A DNA stretch of 64,000 nt, from contig NZ_LYBM01000017.1 of the NCBI RefSeq assembly GCF_001707825.1, positions 32,504 through 96,503 on the forward strand, in the 5' to 3' direction. Positions 49,043 through 56,277 of the stretch are shown here, one piece after another. The notes below the pieces were generated by a model. It was not told the DNA's origin, searched no databases, and was given only the letters and a program-made list of their open reading frames with translations. A program made the position numbers and the translations under genes. This stretch comes from Veronia pacifica. GTDB lineage: Bacteria > Pseudomonadota > Gammaproteobacteria > Enterobacterales > Vibrionaceae. Each line of letters opens with the position of its first letter. The stretch's first letter is position 1.

Positions 49043-49069
49043 TAATCGACAGCGTAGAGATTTTCTTTA
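49043..49069 (-). promoter_or_regulatory. Sigma-28 (FliA) promoter of the flagellin gene
   Basis: On the minus strand TAAAG-N14-GTCGATTA, against the consensus TAAAG-N14-GCCGATAA: the -35 is perfect, the -10 matches six of eight, and the spacing is exact. The -10 lies 72 bp before the flagellin ATG. It supports late-flagellar, motility-coupled expression. Confidence 0.7.
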
Positions 49070-49264
49070 CTTTTATATATAGTATAGGTATCTATATATA
49101 GGAATAATTAATCGCAAGTGATTGAATAATTTATTTTTGATAAAAATATGATGGTTTATTTATTTTAATTAGATTGAGTAAATCCGTTGTTCTTGGTTAA
49201 TAAGATGGAGTTCTATTAGCAATAGGCTAATCTAATTAAAATACTATACGGTATTATTACCAGT

Positions 49265-49705
49265 GTGCCAGATGTCAGCGGTATTCGTGAGGACGTAAAC
49301 AACGGAAAACTGATTCTTGATCCGTTCGAAGACAACAACATCATTGATGATTGGATCGCTCAGAACATGGTGGTGTGGTTACAAGTGCGTCCCGTCGCGC
49401 CTAATGGACCCAAAAATAATGCACAAATCGGTTCTGATGGCCGTTGGGGCAGAGCCTGTCAGTATCCATTTAAAAAGCCAGCAAAAGGTGAATGGGAAAA
49501 TTTTTGGCATGCGTACAAAATTGAACCGAGTAAAGAGGTTGTCAGGAAGGTATTCCACTATCATCAACGAACCGACGCCAGTCCTCTGCGGTGGATAACA
49601 ACAGATATGATTGATATGCCTGACTATGGTGGTGGTACGCGCTATTCTCTTTTCGAGCAGAATGTCGCAATCGCGGAGTGGCTCCGTTCAATATGGCACC
49701 AGTAA
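49265..49705 (+). CDS. Hypothetical protein, possibly a truncated gene
   Basis: A 146-residue frame from a GTG with no visible ribosome site; the frame stays open upstream to a stop at 49223-49225. The sequence is rich in Trp and Pro (WLQVRPVAPNGP, GRWGRACQYPFKKPAKGEW) and looks like a folded enzyme-like C-terminal part rather than a start. It may be the remnant of a longer gene. No family recognised. The 200 bp after it contain nothing clear. Confidence 0.5.
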   Translation: MPDVSGIREDVNNGKLILDPFEDNNIIDDWIAQNMVVWLQVRPVAPNGPKNNAQIGSDGRWGRACQYPFKKPAKGEWENFWHAYKIEPSKEVVRKVFHYHQRTDASPLRWITTDMIDMPDYGGGTRYSLFEQNVAIAEWLRSIWHQ

Positions 49706-49905
49706 AGAGTTAACACAAAATTCTTGAAGAAGCTTCTAAGCGAAGATGTATTGTTGTTTACGTAAGAGTAATCGCAACCGTTTGTGACGTGTTTAGGGAT
49801 TAAGCGACCTATTCTCCAAAACTAGCTCTTACTTTCATCTGCCGATAAACCATCAGTTTTTATGAGCCATTAGCACTTGAACCAACTATGACGTCATAAC
49901 CTTTG

Positions 49906-50358
49906 TTACGAATTCTTGCTACCCAAAGTGACCTTTGAAATAGTCCCTTTTTCAAATGAGTAGTGAATATACAAAGTCTCTAGTTCAATACGAATACTTT
50001 CAGGAGTTTCACCAAATATTGGGTGACTACTGGCTTCTATGACACTTGCATCAAGCGATTTATCATTTGCCCAAACCAGAGCCTCTGCTGCAGTTCCAAA
50101 TGGAGCAGTTCTCGGATCAATACCCTCGAAGGGGTTATATCCATCAGCTTGTGAAAGTGTCATAAATAACGTTACCAATCGCTGTTCAGAGTCAAATGAA
50201 AACTCTAATCCAAGCTCTGGGATGAATGCGGTATAGGAATCGTCTTCACTCTCATGCAGTCGATCATATTCATAGGTGACATCCACATCATAAGTTTCAA
50301 ACAAGTCGATTAAGAAATCGCTTTTTAGTCTCGTTCCTATAAGTTGTAAATAATCCAT
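49906..50358 (-). CDS. Hypothetical small soluble protein
   Basis: A 150-residue acidic protein from the ATG at 50358. The pattern GLEFSFDSEQRLVTLFM followed by GIDPRTAPFGTAAEAL and ESIRIELETLYIHYSFEKG resembles small alpha/beta proteins often found as immunity or SMI1-like partners, but this is a weak likeness. It is on the opposite strand from the cassette genes that follow. The 459 bp upstream (50359-50817) contain the first GTGTACC element. Confidence 0.55.
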   Translation of the reverse strand: MDYLQLIGTRLKSDFLIDLFETYDVDVTYEYDRLHESEDDSYTAFIPELGLEFSFDSEQRLVTLFMTLSQADGYNPFEGIDPRTAPFGTAAEALVWANDKSLDASVIEASSHPIFGETPESIRIELETLYIHYSFEKGTISKVTLGSKNS

Positions 50359-50497
50359 CGAAAATGCATGGCTAACCAATAAATTGTAAAGCACCAATAT
50401 AGTTCTGAAGAGTTCGCAATCAAATTGGCCGTATTATGTAATTCACACCGTCTCGAAGAAATAAGCCTGCTCTCCCATTTCGGTAGTTCAGCCCTCT

Positions 50498-50688
50498 GGT
50501 ACACCTCTGTGTAGCAGGTGTACCATGAGGATTTTCAATGAGTTAGGAGTGTACCAAGAGAGGTCTTGAAGTCAGGATAGGTACAATTCATGACGTAAGT
50601 TACTGATATTTATCATGGTACACCTTAATGGCGAAAATGGGCTGAAATCTTGGTAAACATGGATGTTTTGGGTGTACCAGAGAGCTGA
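50498..50688 (+). repeat. GTGTACC-rich direct repeat, copy A
   Basis: About 190 bp closely similar to 55088-55279. It contains GGTACACCT-N9-AGGTGTACC as a perfect inverted repeat, then GTGTACC, GGTACACC, GGTAAAC and GTGTACC, so up to three hairpins can form. It lies about 130 bp before the first cassette gene. It matches no element I know. Confidence 0.8.
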
Positions 50689-50817
50689 CCTACCTAAATG
50701 GCAGGGCAGGTAAGTGATTTCTGGGGCAGGTACGCAGTCTCGATGACAACTGATTTAATGCTCTGCAGGCTCGGTTTATATTGAACACGTTGATGCCCAT
50801 TAAGCTTGAAAGGAATT

Positions 50818-51288
50818 ATGGCTAAAGTTTACTTCGTGTGTGGCTTTATAGGCTCAGGGAAAACTACCTACTCCAAAGTACTTGCTGATAGACACGGAGC
50901 CTTTCGTTTCTCCATAGATGAGTGGATGATCCCTTTATATGGTGAACATATGGAGCGTGAAGTCTTCGACAGTCGTTTGGCTACTCTTCAAGAGTTATTC
51001 AAAGATTCTGCGCTACAACTTACTTCGCTTGGCGTTCCGGTTATTTTTGACTTTGGTTTTTGGTCCAAATCTGATCGAGATACTTTTAGTGATTGGGCCT
51101 CAAAAGCGGGTGTCGAGAGTGAGGTTCATTATCTAGATGTGTCTTTCAATACATGTAAGGAAAGAGCGTTTGCGCGAAATTCAGATCCAAATGGCAAGTC
51201 ATATAAAATGACACCCGCAATGTTAGATATGTTCTGGTCTTGGTTTGAGCCTCCAACGCCAAACGAAAGTGTTTTCCGCGTTAGGTGA
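50818..51288 (+). CDS. Cassette-borne P-loop kinase/ATPase (AAA_33 type)
   Basis: A 156-residue protein from the ATG at 50818 (GAAAGGA upstream). Walker A is GFIGSGKTT at residues 9-17; the Asp in FSIDEWM and Arg-rich lid (KERAFARNSD) are typical of small P-loop kinases of the zeta-toxin/polynucleotide-kinase kind. Substrate unknown. It is the first gene of the cassette array, followed by an attC site. Confidence 0.8.
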   Translation: MAKVYFVCGFIGSGKTTYSKVLADRHGAFRFSIDEWMIPLYGEHMEREVFDSRLATLQELFKDSALQLTSLGVPVIFDFGFWSKSDRDTFSDWASKAGVESEVHYLDVSFNTCKERAFARNSDPNGKSYKMTPAMLDMFWSWFEPPTPNESVFRVR

Positions 51289-51303
51289 GAGAATTGCCGA
51301 GGT

Positions 51304-51373
51304 AACTAACAAATGCAGCCACAGGACAAAAAACCGCTCCGCAATTTTTTGCCTGTGCTGGCAGGCGTTATGC
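51304..51373 (+). other. attC recombination site 1
   Basis: Starts AACTAAC (R'' box) and ends GTTATGC (R' box). Between them, GCAGCCACAGG and CCTGTGCTGGC form imperfect paired arms around an A-rich/T-rich stem and a CCGCTCCGC loop. Nearly identical to sites 3 and 8. Confidence 0.85.
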
Positions 51374-51420
51374 CTAAATCGCACCCATCAAAACAAGCAC
51401 TAAATCAAAAGGAGAATTGA

Positions 51421-52236
51421 GTGAGTTTTATTGAAAAGTTAAATAGCATCTGGGAAGAGAATGATTCATTAGTTTGTATTGGACTAGACCCAGATCTGGA
51501 ACGTTTTCCTAAGAGTATTCGTGATGTTCCTGACGCAATTTTTCAGTTTAATAAAAGAATAATCGATGCTACACATGATTTAGTTTGCGCATACAAACCT
51601 CAAATTGCTTACTTTTCCGCTGAGTCAGCGGAAAACCAGTTGACGAAAACAATTCAATACATTCAAAGTGAATACCCCTCTATTCCTATAATTTTGGATT
51701 CAAAACGTGGTGACATTGGTAGTACGGCAAAAAAATATGCAGTAGAAGCTTTCGAACGCTTTAAAGTTGATGCGGTAACTATCAATCCTTACATGGGATA
51801 TGACTCAGCGGAACCCTTTTTGTCATATCAGGACAAGGGGACAGTTTTACTTTGCCGAACATCAAATTCTGGGGCTAGTGACATCCAAGATTTGGTTGTC
51901 GATGGAGTTCCTTTGTATCAAAAGGTTGCTACCCTAATTAGTGATAAATGGAACTACAACAACAATTGCTTGCTTGTGGTTGGAGCTACGTGGCCATCTC
52001 AGATGGCAAAAGTTCGTTCTTTAGTGGGTGATATGCCATTTTTAGTACCTGGAGTTGGTGCGCAAGGTGGTGATATCGAGGCCCTAGTAAAAGCAGGTAA
52101 AACTACAAATGGGACAGGCTTAATTATTAGCTCATCTAGAGGTGTGATTTATGCGAGCAGCGAAGATGATTTTGACCGCAAAGCTAGAGAAGTGGTTTTA
52201 AAACTACGCTCACAAATCAACTCACATCGAAAATAG
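51421..52236 (+). CDS. pyrF: Orotidine 5'-phosphate decarboxylase (type 2) on a cassette
   Basis: Decarboxylates OMP to UMP, the last step of pyrimidine synthesis. The 271-residue TIM barrel has the catalytic set Asp93, Lys95 and Asp98 in LDSKRGDIGST, phosphate binding in LVPGVGAQGGD and SSSRGV near the C-terminus. It is the long type 2 form, unlike the short pyrF usual in Vibrionaceae, suggesting transfer. The GTG start follows AAGGAGAA. It sits between attC sites 1 and 2; a second copy of this essential function is likely. Confidence 0.88.
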   Translation: MSFIEKLNSIWEENDSLVCIGLDPDLERFPKSIRDVPDAIFQFNKRIIDATHDLVCAYKPQIAYFSAESAENQLTKTIQYIQSEYPSIPIILDSKRGDIGSTAKKYAVEAFERFKVDAVTINPYMGYDSAEPFLSYQDKGTVLLCRTSNSGASDIQDLVVDGVPLYQKVATLISDKWNYNNNCLLVVGATWPSQMAKVRSLVGDMPFLVPGVGAQGGDIEALVKAGKTTNGTGLIISSSRGVIYASSEDDFDRKAREVVLKLRSQINSHRK

Positions 52237-52297
52237 GTATAACAAGGCTCTCAAGCATGGACGCAGCAAAGCTGCGCCGCTTAGCTTGACGTTATCC
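52237..52297 (+). other. attC recombination site 2
   Basis: GTATAAC at one end and GTTATCC at the other. The centre pairs: CAAGC with GCTTG, and GACGCAGC with GCTGCGCC around AAA. 61 bp. Confidence 0.75.
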
Positions 52298-52542
52298 CCC
52301 ATTAATTTTAGATTTTGAGTCCCAAGGTTTAGCCACCAAACTCCTCTTTTCATAGCCGCAGGTTTGTGTCGAATCACGCGAACAATCTTTGTTTGAGTTA
52401 CGTGTCTGAAATTCCAATCACACATTTGAATTCAAAATCAGGTTGTTGTCTCTTGGTGGCTAAAACACGGTTTGTGGCAAAGCGAAATGCGGTAGCCTTT
52501 TTAAAAGGCGCTGGCGGCAAGCCGCAAAAGACATGGAGCAAG
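52298..52542 (+). other. Cassette without a convincing gene
   Basis: About 245 bp between attC sites 2 and 3. A 60-codon frame (52366-52548) has no ribosome site and an unlikely composition. An inverted repeat, GGTTTAGCCACCAA near 52327 and TTGGTGGCTAAAAC near 52454, would fold the centre into a large hairpin. It may encode an RNA or be a promoter cassette. Confidence 0.5.
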
Positions 52543-52611
52543 GGCTAACAAATGCAGCCACAGGGCAAAAAGCCGCTCCACTATTTTTGCCTGTGCTGGC
52601 AGGCGTTATAA
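52543..52611 (+). other. attC recombination site 3
   Basis: GGCTAAC to GTTATAA with GCAGCCACAGGGC and GCCTGTGCTGGC arms and CCGCTCC loop; near-identical to sites 1 and 8. Confidence 0.85.
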
Positions 52612-52633
52612 GCCTAAAAGGTAAATACAACGA

Positions 52634-53164
52634 ATGGAAACAGAGAGGCTAAGACTTCTTCCACCTTCGATGGAACTCCAACCTGATATGCTGGAAGCAA
52701 TCATTGAAAGCAAAGCTGAATTGTCAGTTTTTCTTCTGTGGGTTCCTTATGCTTTGACTCAGCAAGACTCTGTTAGAAATACACAAACCGCCATTTTGAA
52801 CTTCGAGAATTTTGAGGAAGAGTTACGATATTCAATCGTAGAAAAGGCTTCAAATCGGTTTATAGGAGCAATTGGTCTTATCATTCGGGATAAATCGGTA
52901 CCATTTTTTGAAATTGGGTATTGGTTGCGAAGTTCTAGCGTCGGTAAAGGTTATATGGCTGAGGCAGTAAAGGCTTTAGAGAAGTATGCTTTCATGGAGT
53001 TAAACGCTAAGAGAATTGAAATTCGTGCTGCTGAAGGCAATAAAAGTAGTCGAGCCGTTGCGGAAAGAGTGGGTTACAAATTGGAGGCCATGTTGGTCAA
53101 TGAGAGGCGACTCCCCAGCGGAGAGTTGGGTAATACAGCCGTGTATATGAAGTCGGGCTTATAA
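52634..53164 (+). CDS. RimJ/RimL-like GNAT acetyltransferase on a cassette
   Basis: A 176-residue acetyltransferase of the ribosomal-protein Nalpha type. Its N-terminus METERLRLLPP and the acetyl-CoA loop in EIGYWLRSSSVGKGYMAEAVK fit the RimJ group, followed by RIEIRAAEGNKSSRAVAERVGY. Substrate unknown; several cassette GNATs confer drug resistance, but nothing here shows that. Starts 23 bp after attC 3, ends 4 bases into attC 4. Confidence 0.88.
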   Translation: METERLRLLPPSMELQPDMLEAIIESKAELSVFLLWVPYALTQQDSVRNTQTAILNFENFEEELRYSIVEKASNRFIGAIGLIIRDKSVPFFEIGYWLRSSSVGKGYMAEAVKALEKYAFMELNAKRIEIRAAEGNKSSRAVAERVGYKLEAMLVNERRLPSGELGNTAVYMKSGL

Positions 53165-53204
53165 CAAGGCCATCCAAAAGCGCCCCCTACAGGCGCTGGA
53201 TTAA
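53159..53204 (+). other. Degenerate attC-like site 4
   Basis: TTATAACAAGGCCATCC, then AAAGCGCC and GGCGCTGGAT form a short hairpin ending ATTAAC. The R' box is atypical, and the next gene starts at its edge. Confidence 0.5.
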
Positions 53205-53205
53205 C

Positions 53206-53661
53206 ATGGATAAAAACTACGAGCGATACATTGAAGATGCATGCAAACTTTTAGGCGATCTAGAAGGAGCGCTTCTTGAGCAAGTGCTGATTAATACTGT
53301 ACAAGACGAATTCAACGTCGTTTACCTTAAAACAAGCAAAGGTAATTTTTGTTTACATGGTGAGAGCGGCGGCGAATATTTAGGTATTCGCAATTTGATT
53401 GAAGTGCCAAAACTTACCAACGAAGATGGTTATGCCATATCAACATATCCCCCATTCCAACAATTTGAAGGCCATGAAATTGTTAAAGTCCGTCAAATTG
53501 GCACTGCATGGAATGGTCATGGTTTCGAGTTTAATTTTAAGGGCTTACATACAATAAGTATGCTTGTGCAATCAGTTTACTGTGGTTCAGCACCCGACAA
53601 TCTTGATGATTGCCTAAGGCTTGGTATTGGCATGTACCAAAATAAGAAAAATTTAACTTAA
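53206..53661 (+). CDS. Hypothetical cassette protein (151 aa)
   Basis: Soluble, acidic protein with no signal or membrane segment. YERYIEDACKLLGDLEGALL opens a helical N-terminus; a beta-rich central part contains FCLHGESGGEYLGI and GHEIVKVRQIGTAWNGHG. Two Cys near the C-terminus (YCGSAPDNLDDCL). No family recognised. The ATG is the second base triplet after attC 4. Confidence 0.65.
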   Translation: MDKNYERYIEDACKLLGDLEGALLEQVLINTVQDEFNVVYLKTSKGNFCLHGESGGEYLGIRNLIEVPKLTNEDGYAISTYPPFQQFEGHEIVKVRQIGTAWNGHGFEFNFKGLHTISMLVQSVYCGSAPDNLDDCLRLGIGMYQNKKNLT

Positions 53662-53731
53662 CAAGCGCATGTTTTCGGACTGGCAGGCCTTCTACTGCTA
53701 TACAAGCTAGCCGCATATGCGCGCGTTATAC
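53656..53731 (+). other. attC recombination site 5
   Basis: ACTTAAC to GTTATAC, 76 bp. AAGCGCATG pairs with CATATGCGCG, and a central CGGACTGGCAGGCC gives the stem top. The stop codon of the previous gene lies inside it, as in compact integron cassettes. Confidence 0.75.
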
Positions 53732-53745
53732 AAAAGGAAAGAGCA

Positions 53746-54084
53746 ATGAGTGAAAATTGGGAATGTATAGGTTGCGGAAACTTAAACGAACCTCACAATG
53801 AAAGATGTAGTCGTTGTGGTTCACCAGGTAAAGATTTAGCAAATAAGCAGATGGCGAATCATGTACTGGGCTCCAAAACCTCTTACCAGTTTTCTTGTGT
53901 AAAGTGTAATTCAGAATCGTACGAAATTGGTGAGCTAAGAGCTAGTGGTGGATTTTGGAGTACATTCTTTAATTACAACAAAAACAGGTTTTACTTCCTC
54001 TCATGCAGCGAGTGTGGACATACCGAATTCTACAATCGTCAACTTGGTAAAGGTCAAAAGCTCTTCGATTTACTCACAGGGTAA
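53746..54084 (+). CDS. Cassette-borne zinc-ribbon protein
   Basis: A 112-residue protein with two metal-binding modules: an N-terminal RanBP2-like finger (WECIGCGNLNEPHNERCSRCG) and a C-terminal zinc ribbon (FSCVKCNSES and LSCSECGHTEF). The second resembles the DUF2082-type nucleic-acid-binding ribbon. Function unknown; the fingers suggest nucleic-acid or protein binding. Confidence 0.75.
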   Translation: MSENWECIGCGNLNEPHNERCSRCGSPGKDLANKQMANHVLGSKTSYQFSCVKCNSESYEIGELRASGGFWSTFFNYNKNRFYFLSCSECGHTEFYNRQLGKGQKLFDLLTG

Positions 54085-54126
54085 AGCTACTACTAGTGAA
54101 TGAGGGCCATTTACTAGTGGCGCAAT

Positions 54127-54201
54127 TCTTAACAGAAACTCTGAGATTCAGGTGTTTCAATCAGTTTGGTCTGGTAGACGCTTATTATTTGAGCGTTAAA
54201 T
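54127..54201 (+). other. Degenerate attC-like site 6
   Basis: Begins TCTTAAC and ends GTTAAAT. GAAACTC near the left end can face GAGCG at the right, but the internal pairing is weak. A separate hairpin with ACTAGT arms lies just before it (54090-54120). Confidence 0.4.
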
Positions 54202-54598
54202 GGGACACATGATAGCAAAGCTAGTTTCTACAGAAGGCACATACCTTGAGGCATCCATTGAAATAGATGGATGTAAATACTGTGTTATGGATGAATTAAC
54301 CCTTGATGTTGAAAGCTCGCCCAAAGTTGGTGAAGCCTTTGAGTTTGAATTCTTAAACATGATTGACGAAGGTGAGTCTTGGGAATCTATATTTCAAGGG
54401 AATCCAGAAAAGAAAAAATGTCTTGAGCAAATTAGAGGCTGGAAATACAGAGCATTTGGTGAAGTTATATCAATAAATCCTGTCAAGATAGACTGCGGGG
54501 TGCTCATCGAGGAAGAGGTTATACATACCCATGACTCCAAGGTTATTGGTGAATATGTTGCATTTACTATCACTAGGCTTGGCGGCTATGCCATTTAA
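54200..54598 (+). CDS. Hypothetical cassette protein (132 aa)
   Basis: Soluble, acidic protein with two Cys close together (DGCKYCVMDEL) and a C-terminal beta region (CGVLIEEEVIHTHDSKVIG). The ATG overlaps the R' box of attC 6. A methionine three codons on could also be the start. No family recognised. Confidence 0.65.
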   Translation: MGHMIAKLVSTEGTYLEASIEIDGCKYCVMDELTLDVESSPKVGEAFEFEFLNMIDEGESWESIFQGNPEKKKCLEQIRGWKYRAFGEVISINPVKIDCGVLIEEEVIHTHDSKVIGEYVAFTITRLGGYAI

Positions 54599-54635
54599 CA
54601 AGGCGTTCAAGTAAGGACGCGCTATCGCGTTATAA
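54593..54635 (+). other. Short attC-like site 7
   Basis: ATTTAAC to GTTATAA, only 43 bp. AAGGCGTTCAAG faces GACGCGCTATCGC poorly, so this may be a deleted site. Confidence 0.4.
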
Positions 54636-54638
54636 ATC

Positions 54639-54896
54639 ATGATGTATCTAGTCAGAATTCAGCAGGTTTTATACTTCATCGCCTTAATTTTGTGGGGGCA
54701 ATCGGCCATAAGGTATGCGGTGGATGATTCGTATGGAAATAGGTTTGTTGGCGCTACAGGTATAGCCACAATTTCATTTATTGTTCTTGTTGTGTCGTAT
54801 TATTACCCAAAGGTAATAACCTATATTTCATCCGTATTTATTATTGGTATCGTTGCTTTAATAACTTTTCTGCTATCTGGTAGTTACCCTAGCTAA
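54639..54896 (+). CDS. Small membrane protein on a cassette
   Basis: An 85-residue protein with about three hydrophobic helices (residues about 8-22, 38-53 and 60-79) separated by short loops. No family recognised. A GC hairpin terminator lies 60 bp downstream. The rest of the gap to the next gene (54897-55476) is taken up by the GTGTACC element, copy B. Confidence 0.6.
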   Translation: MMYLVRIQQVLYFIALILWGQSAIRYAVDDSYGNRFVGATGIATISFIVLVVSYYYPKVITYISSVFIIGIVALITFLLSGSYPS

Positions 54897-54957
54897 CTCA
54901 TTTTTGCCCAAATCTTTGCCAGCATCTATGGTGCTACTACCCGTCACGTCATCCTAC

Positions 54958-54980
54958 AGGGGGGACGTTTCATCCCCCCT
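54958..54980 (+). terminator. Rho-independent terminator inside the cassette array
   Basis: AGGGGGGA and TCCCCCCT form an 8-bp stem with a 7-base loop, followed by a partly T-rich stretch. It separates the first cassettes from the last two. Confidence 0.75.
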
Positions 54981-55026
54981 CTATTTTCCTTCTTCCTGAA
55001 TCCTAGTCCTATACGATGTTTTTGAG

Positions 55027-55279
55027 GTGTACCATGTGTACCACGTGTACCAACCTTTAAATTCAACAGGTTACGATGCTACACCTTGGTACACCTATGT
55101 GTAGCAGGTGTACCATGAGTTTTTTCAATGAGTTAGGGGTGTACCAAGGGAGGTCGTGGCGCCAAGATTAGGGCTAAATCATAGCTAAATTACTGATTTT
55201 TATCATGGTACACCTTGATGGTGGAAATGGACTGAATTATTGGTACACATGGGGTTTTTGGGTGTACCAGAGGGCTGAA
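55027..55279 (+). repeat. GTGTACC-rich direct repeat, copy B with extra tandem motifs
   Basis: The part at 55088-55279 repeats copy A (50498-50688) with substitutions but the same order of GGTACACC and GTGTACC sites. Copy B has an additional array at 55027-55051: three GTGTACC motifs at an exact 9-bp period. In copy B the last hairpin, GGTACAC to GTGTACC, is perfect. Copy B lies about 200 bp before the gene at 55477. Confidence 0.8.
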
Positions 55280-55476
55280 TTGCCGAAATCTCTGGGGAAG
55301 GCATATTTCTTAGAGACGGTGCGCAGTACTTGTGAAGGTCGATTTCCATGAATCTCAGTCACGACTATCTTTAGTGATTCTGGGGTTTACTGGCCTGTAG
55401 GTTGCCCATGAAAAACTTGATGAAATTTATCTTAATATCATTGCTAGGCATCAGTTGGTTCGCCAAAGGAAGTAAC

Positions 55477-55782
55477 ATGAAAATTGAAGAACTAATTCGA
55501 AAAGATAACTATGCATTATCTCTTTGGGAAGAACGTGGACTGATGCCGTCTCCAGCACATGTAATCAAACATCTGGAGGTGGTCACAGTTACCTTTCTTA
55601 AAAATTTGAAAGAAATCGACGAAAACACAGAACTAGACAAGCCCTCAAAATTAACAAAGGTTCAGGAACTTGTAGATCTACTACCTTGGAGTGACTTTGA
55701 TACAGAGGAGAAAGAGTTTTTGGCTGATGTCATTGCTCCAGCAATTGAATCTATGGGCTATAACCCTTGGTCAATAATTTAA
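55477..55782 (+). CDS. Hypothetical cassette protein, DUF4844-like
   Basis: A 101-residue helical, acidic protein. I choose the ATG at 55477, with AAAGGA six bases upstream; an earlier ATG at 55408 would add a hydrophobic N-terminus and cannot be excluded, making it a possible secreted form. Landmarks MPSPAHVIKHLEVVTVTFL and EKEFLADVIAPAIESMGYNPW suggest a DUF4844-type fold, weakly. Confidence 0.6.
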   Translation: MKIEELIRKDNYALSLWEERGLMPSPAHVIKHLEVVTVTFLKNLKEIDENTELDKPSKLTKVQELVDLLPWSDFDTEEKEFLADVIAPAIESMGYNPWSII

Positions 55783-55790
55783 CTCTCGAG

Positions 55791-55860
55791 TGCTAACAAA
55801 TGCAGTCACAGGACAAAAAACCGCTCCGCTATTTTTTGCCTGTGCTGGCAGGCGTTATAT
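55791..55860 (+). other. attC recombination site 8
   Basis: TGCTAAC to GTTATAT, with GCAGTCACAGG and CCTGTGCTGGC arms and CCGCTCCGC loop; nearly identical to sites 1 and 3. Confidence 0.85.
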
Positions 55861-55881
55861 GTCACGAACAACTGAGGCATT

Positions 55882-56277
55882 ATGACTCTATCCACAACCA
55901 TTGCCGTGTTGCTAGTTATTCCAGTAATGGTATGGGCTGCAAATCAGAAGCTTCTATCTAGTAAGTTAAAGAATGTATCAATGTCAGGGATATCAGCTGT
56001 TTTATTGTATGTATTCATATTGGTAAGCGTCGCGTATATTGAACACAAGCTTAACTCTGACCTCGCAGCATTCGATCTCGACGGGGATGGTTTTTTTTCG
56101 GATAGTGAAGTTACGCCGGAACAAGAAAAAGCTATGTCTCGGGTAACAGCAGACACAGGTAGAACATTTGCTCCTTTTATTGGAGCTATCTTTGCAGCCA
56201 TTTATTTTCTTGTTGTTTGGCTAGTCTCTTCAATTATTTCCTGGGCTAATAAGTGGCGTGCAAGTAGAAACACCTAG
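55882..56277 (+). CDS. Cassette membrane protein with one EF-hand
   Basis: A 131-residue protein with three helices (about 5-20, 36-53 and 97-117). Between helices 2 and 3, residues 65-76 form a complete EF-hand loop, DLDGDGFFSDSE, with Asp at 1, 3 and 5, Ser at 9 and Glu at 12, so it should bind calcium. Only one EF-hand is present. The last plus-strand cassette gene; no clear attC follows, only AT-rich DNA to the integrase end at 56353. Confidence 0.75.
   Translation: MTLSTTIAVLLVIPVMVWAANQKLLSSKLKNVSMSGISAVLLYVFILVSVAYIEHKLNSDLAAFDLDGDGFFSDSEVTPEQEKAMSRVTADTGRTFAPFIGAIFAAIYFLVVWLVSSIISWANKWRASRNT

Noticed and set aside
52366..52548. 60-codon frame in the cassette between attC 2 and 3
   Set aside because: No ribosome site and it reads into the attC; composition is not protein-like.
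50498..55279. CRISPR array from GTGTACC repeats
   Set aside because: Units are 7-8 bp, irregularly spaced except for three copies, with no spacers of constant length and no cas genes.
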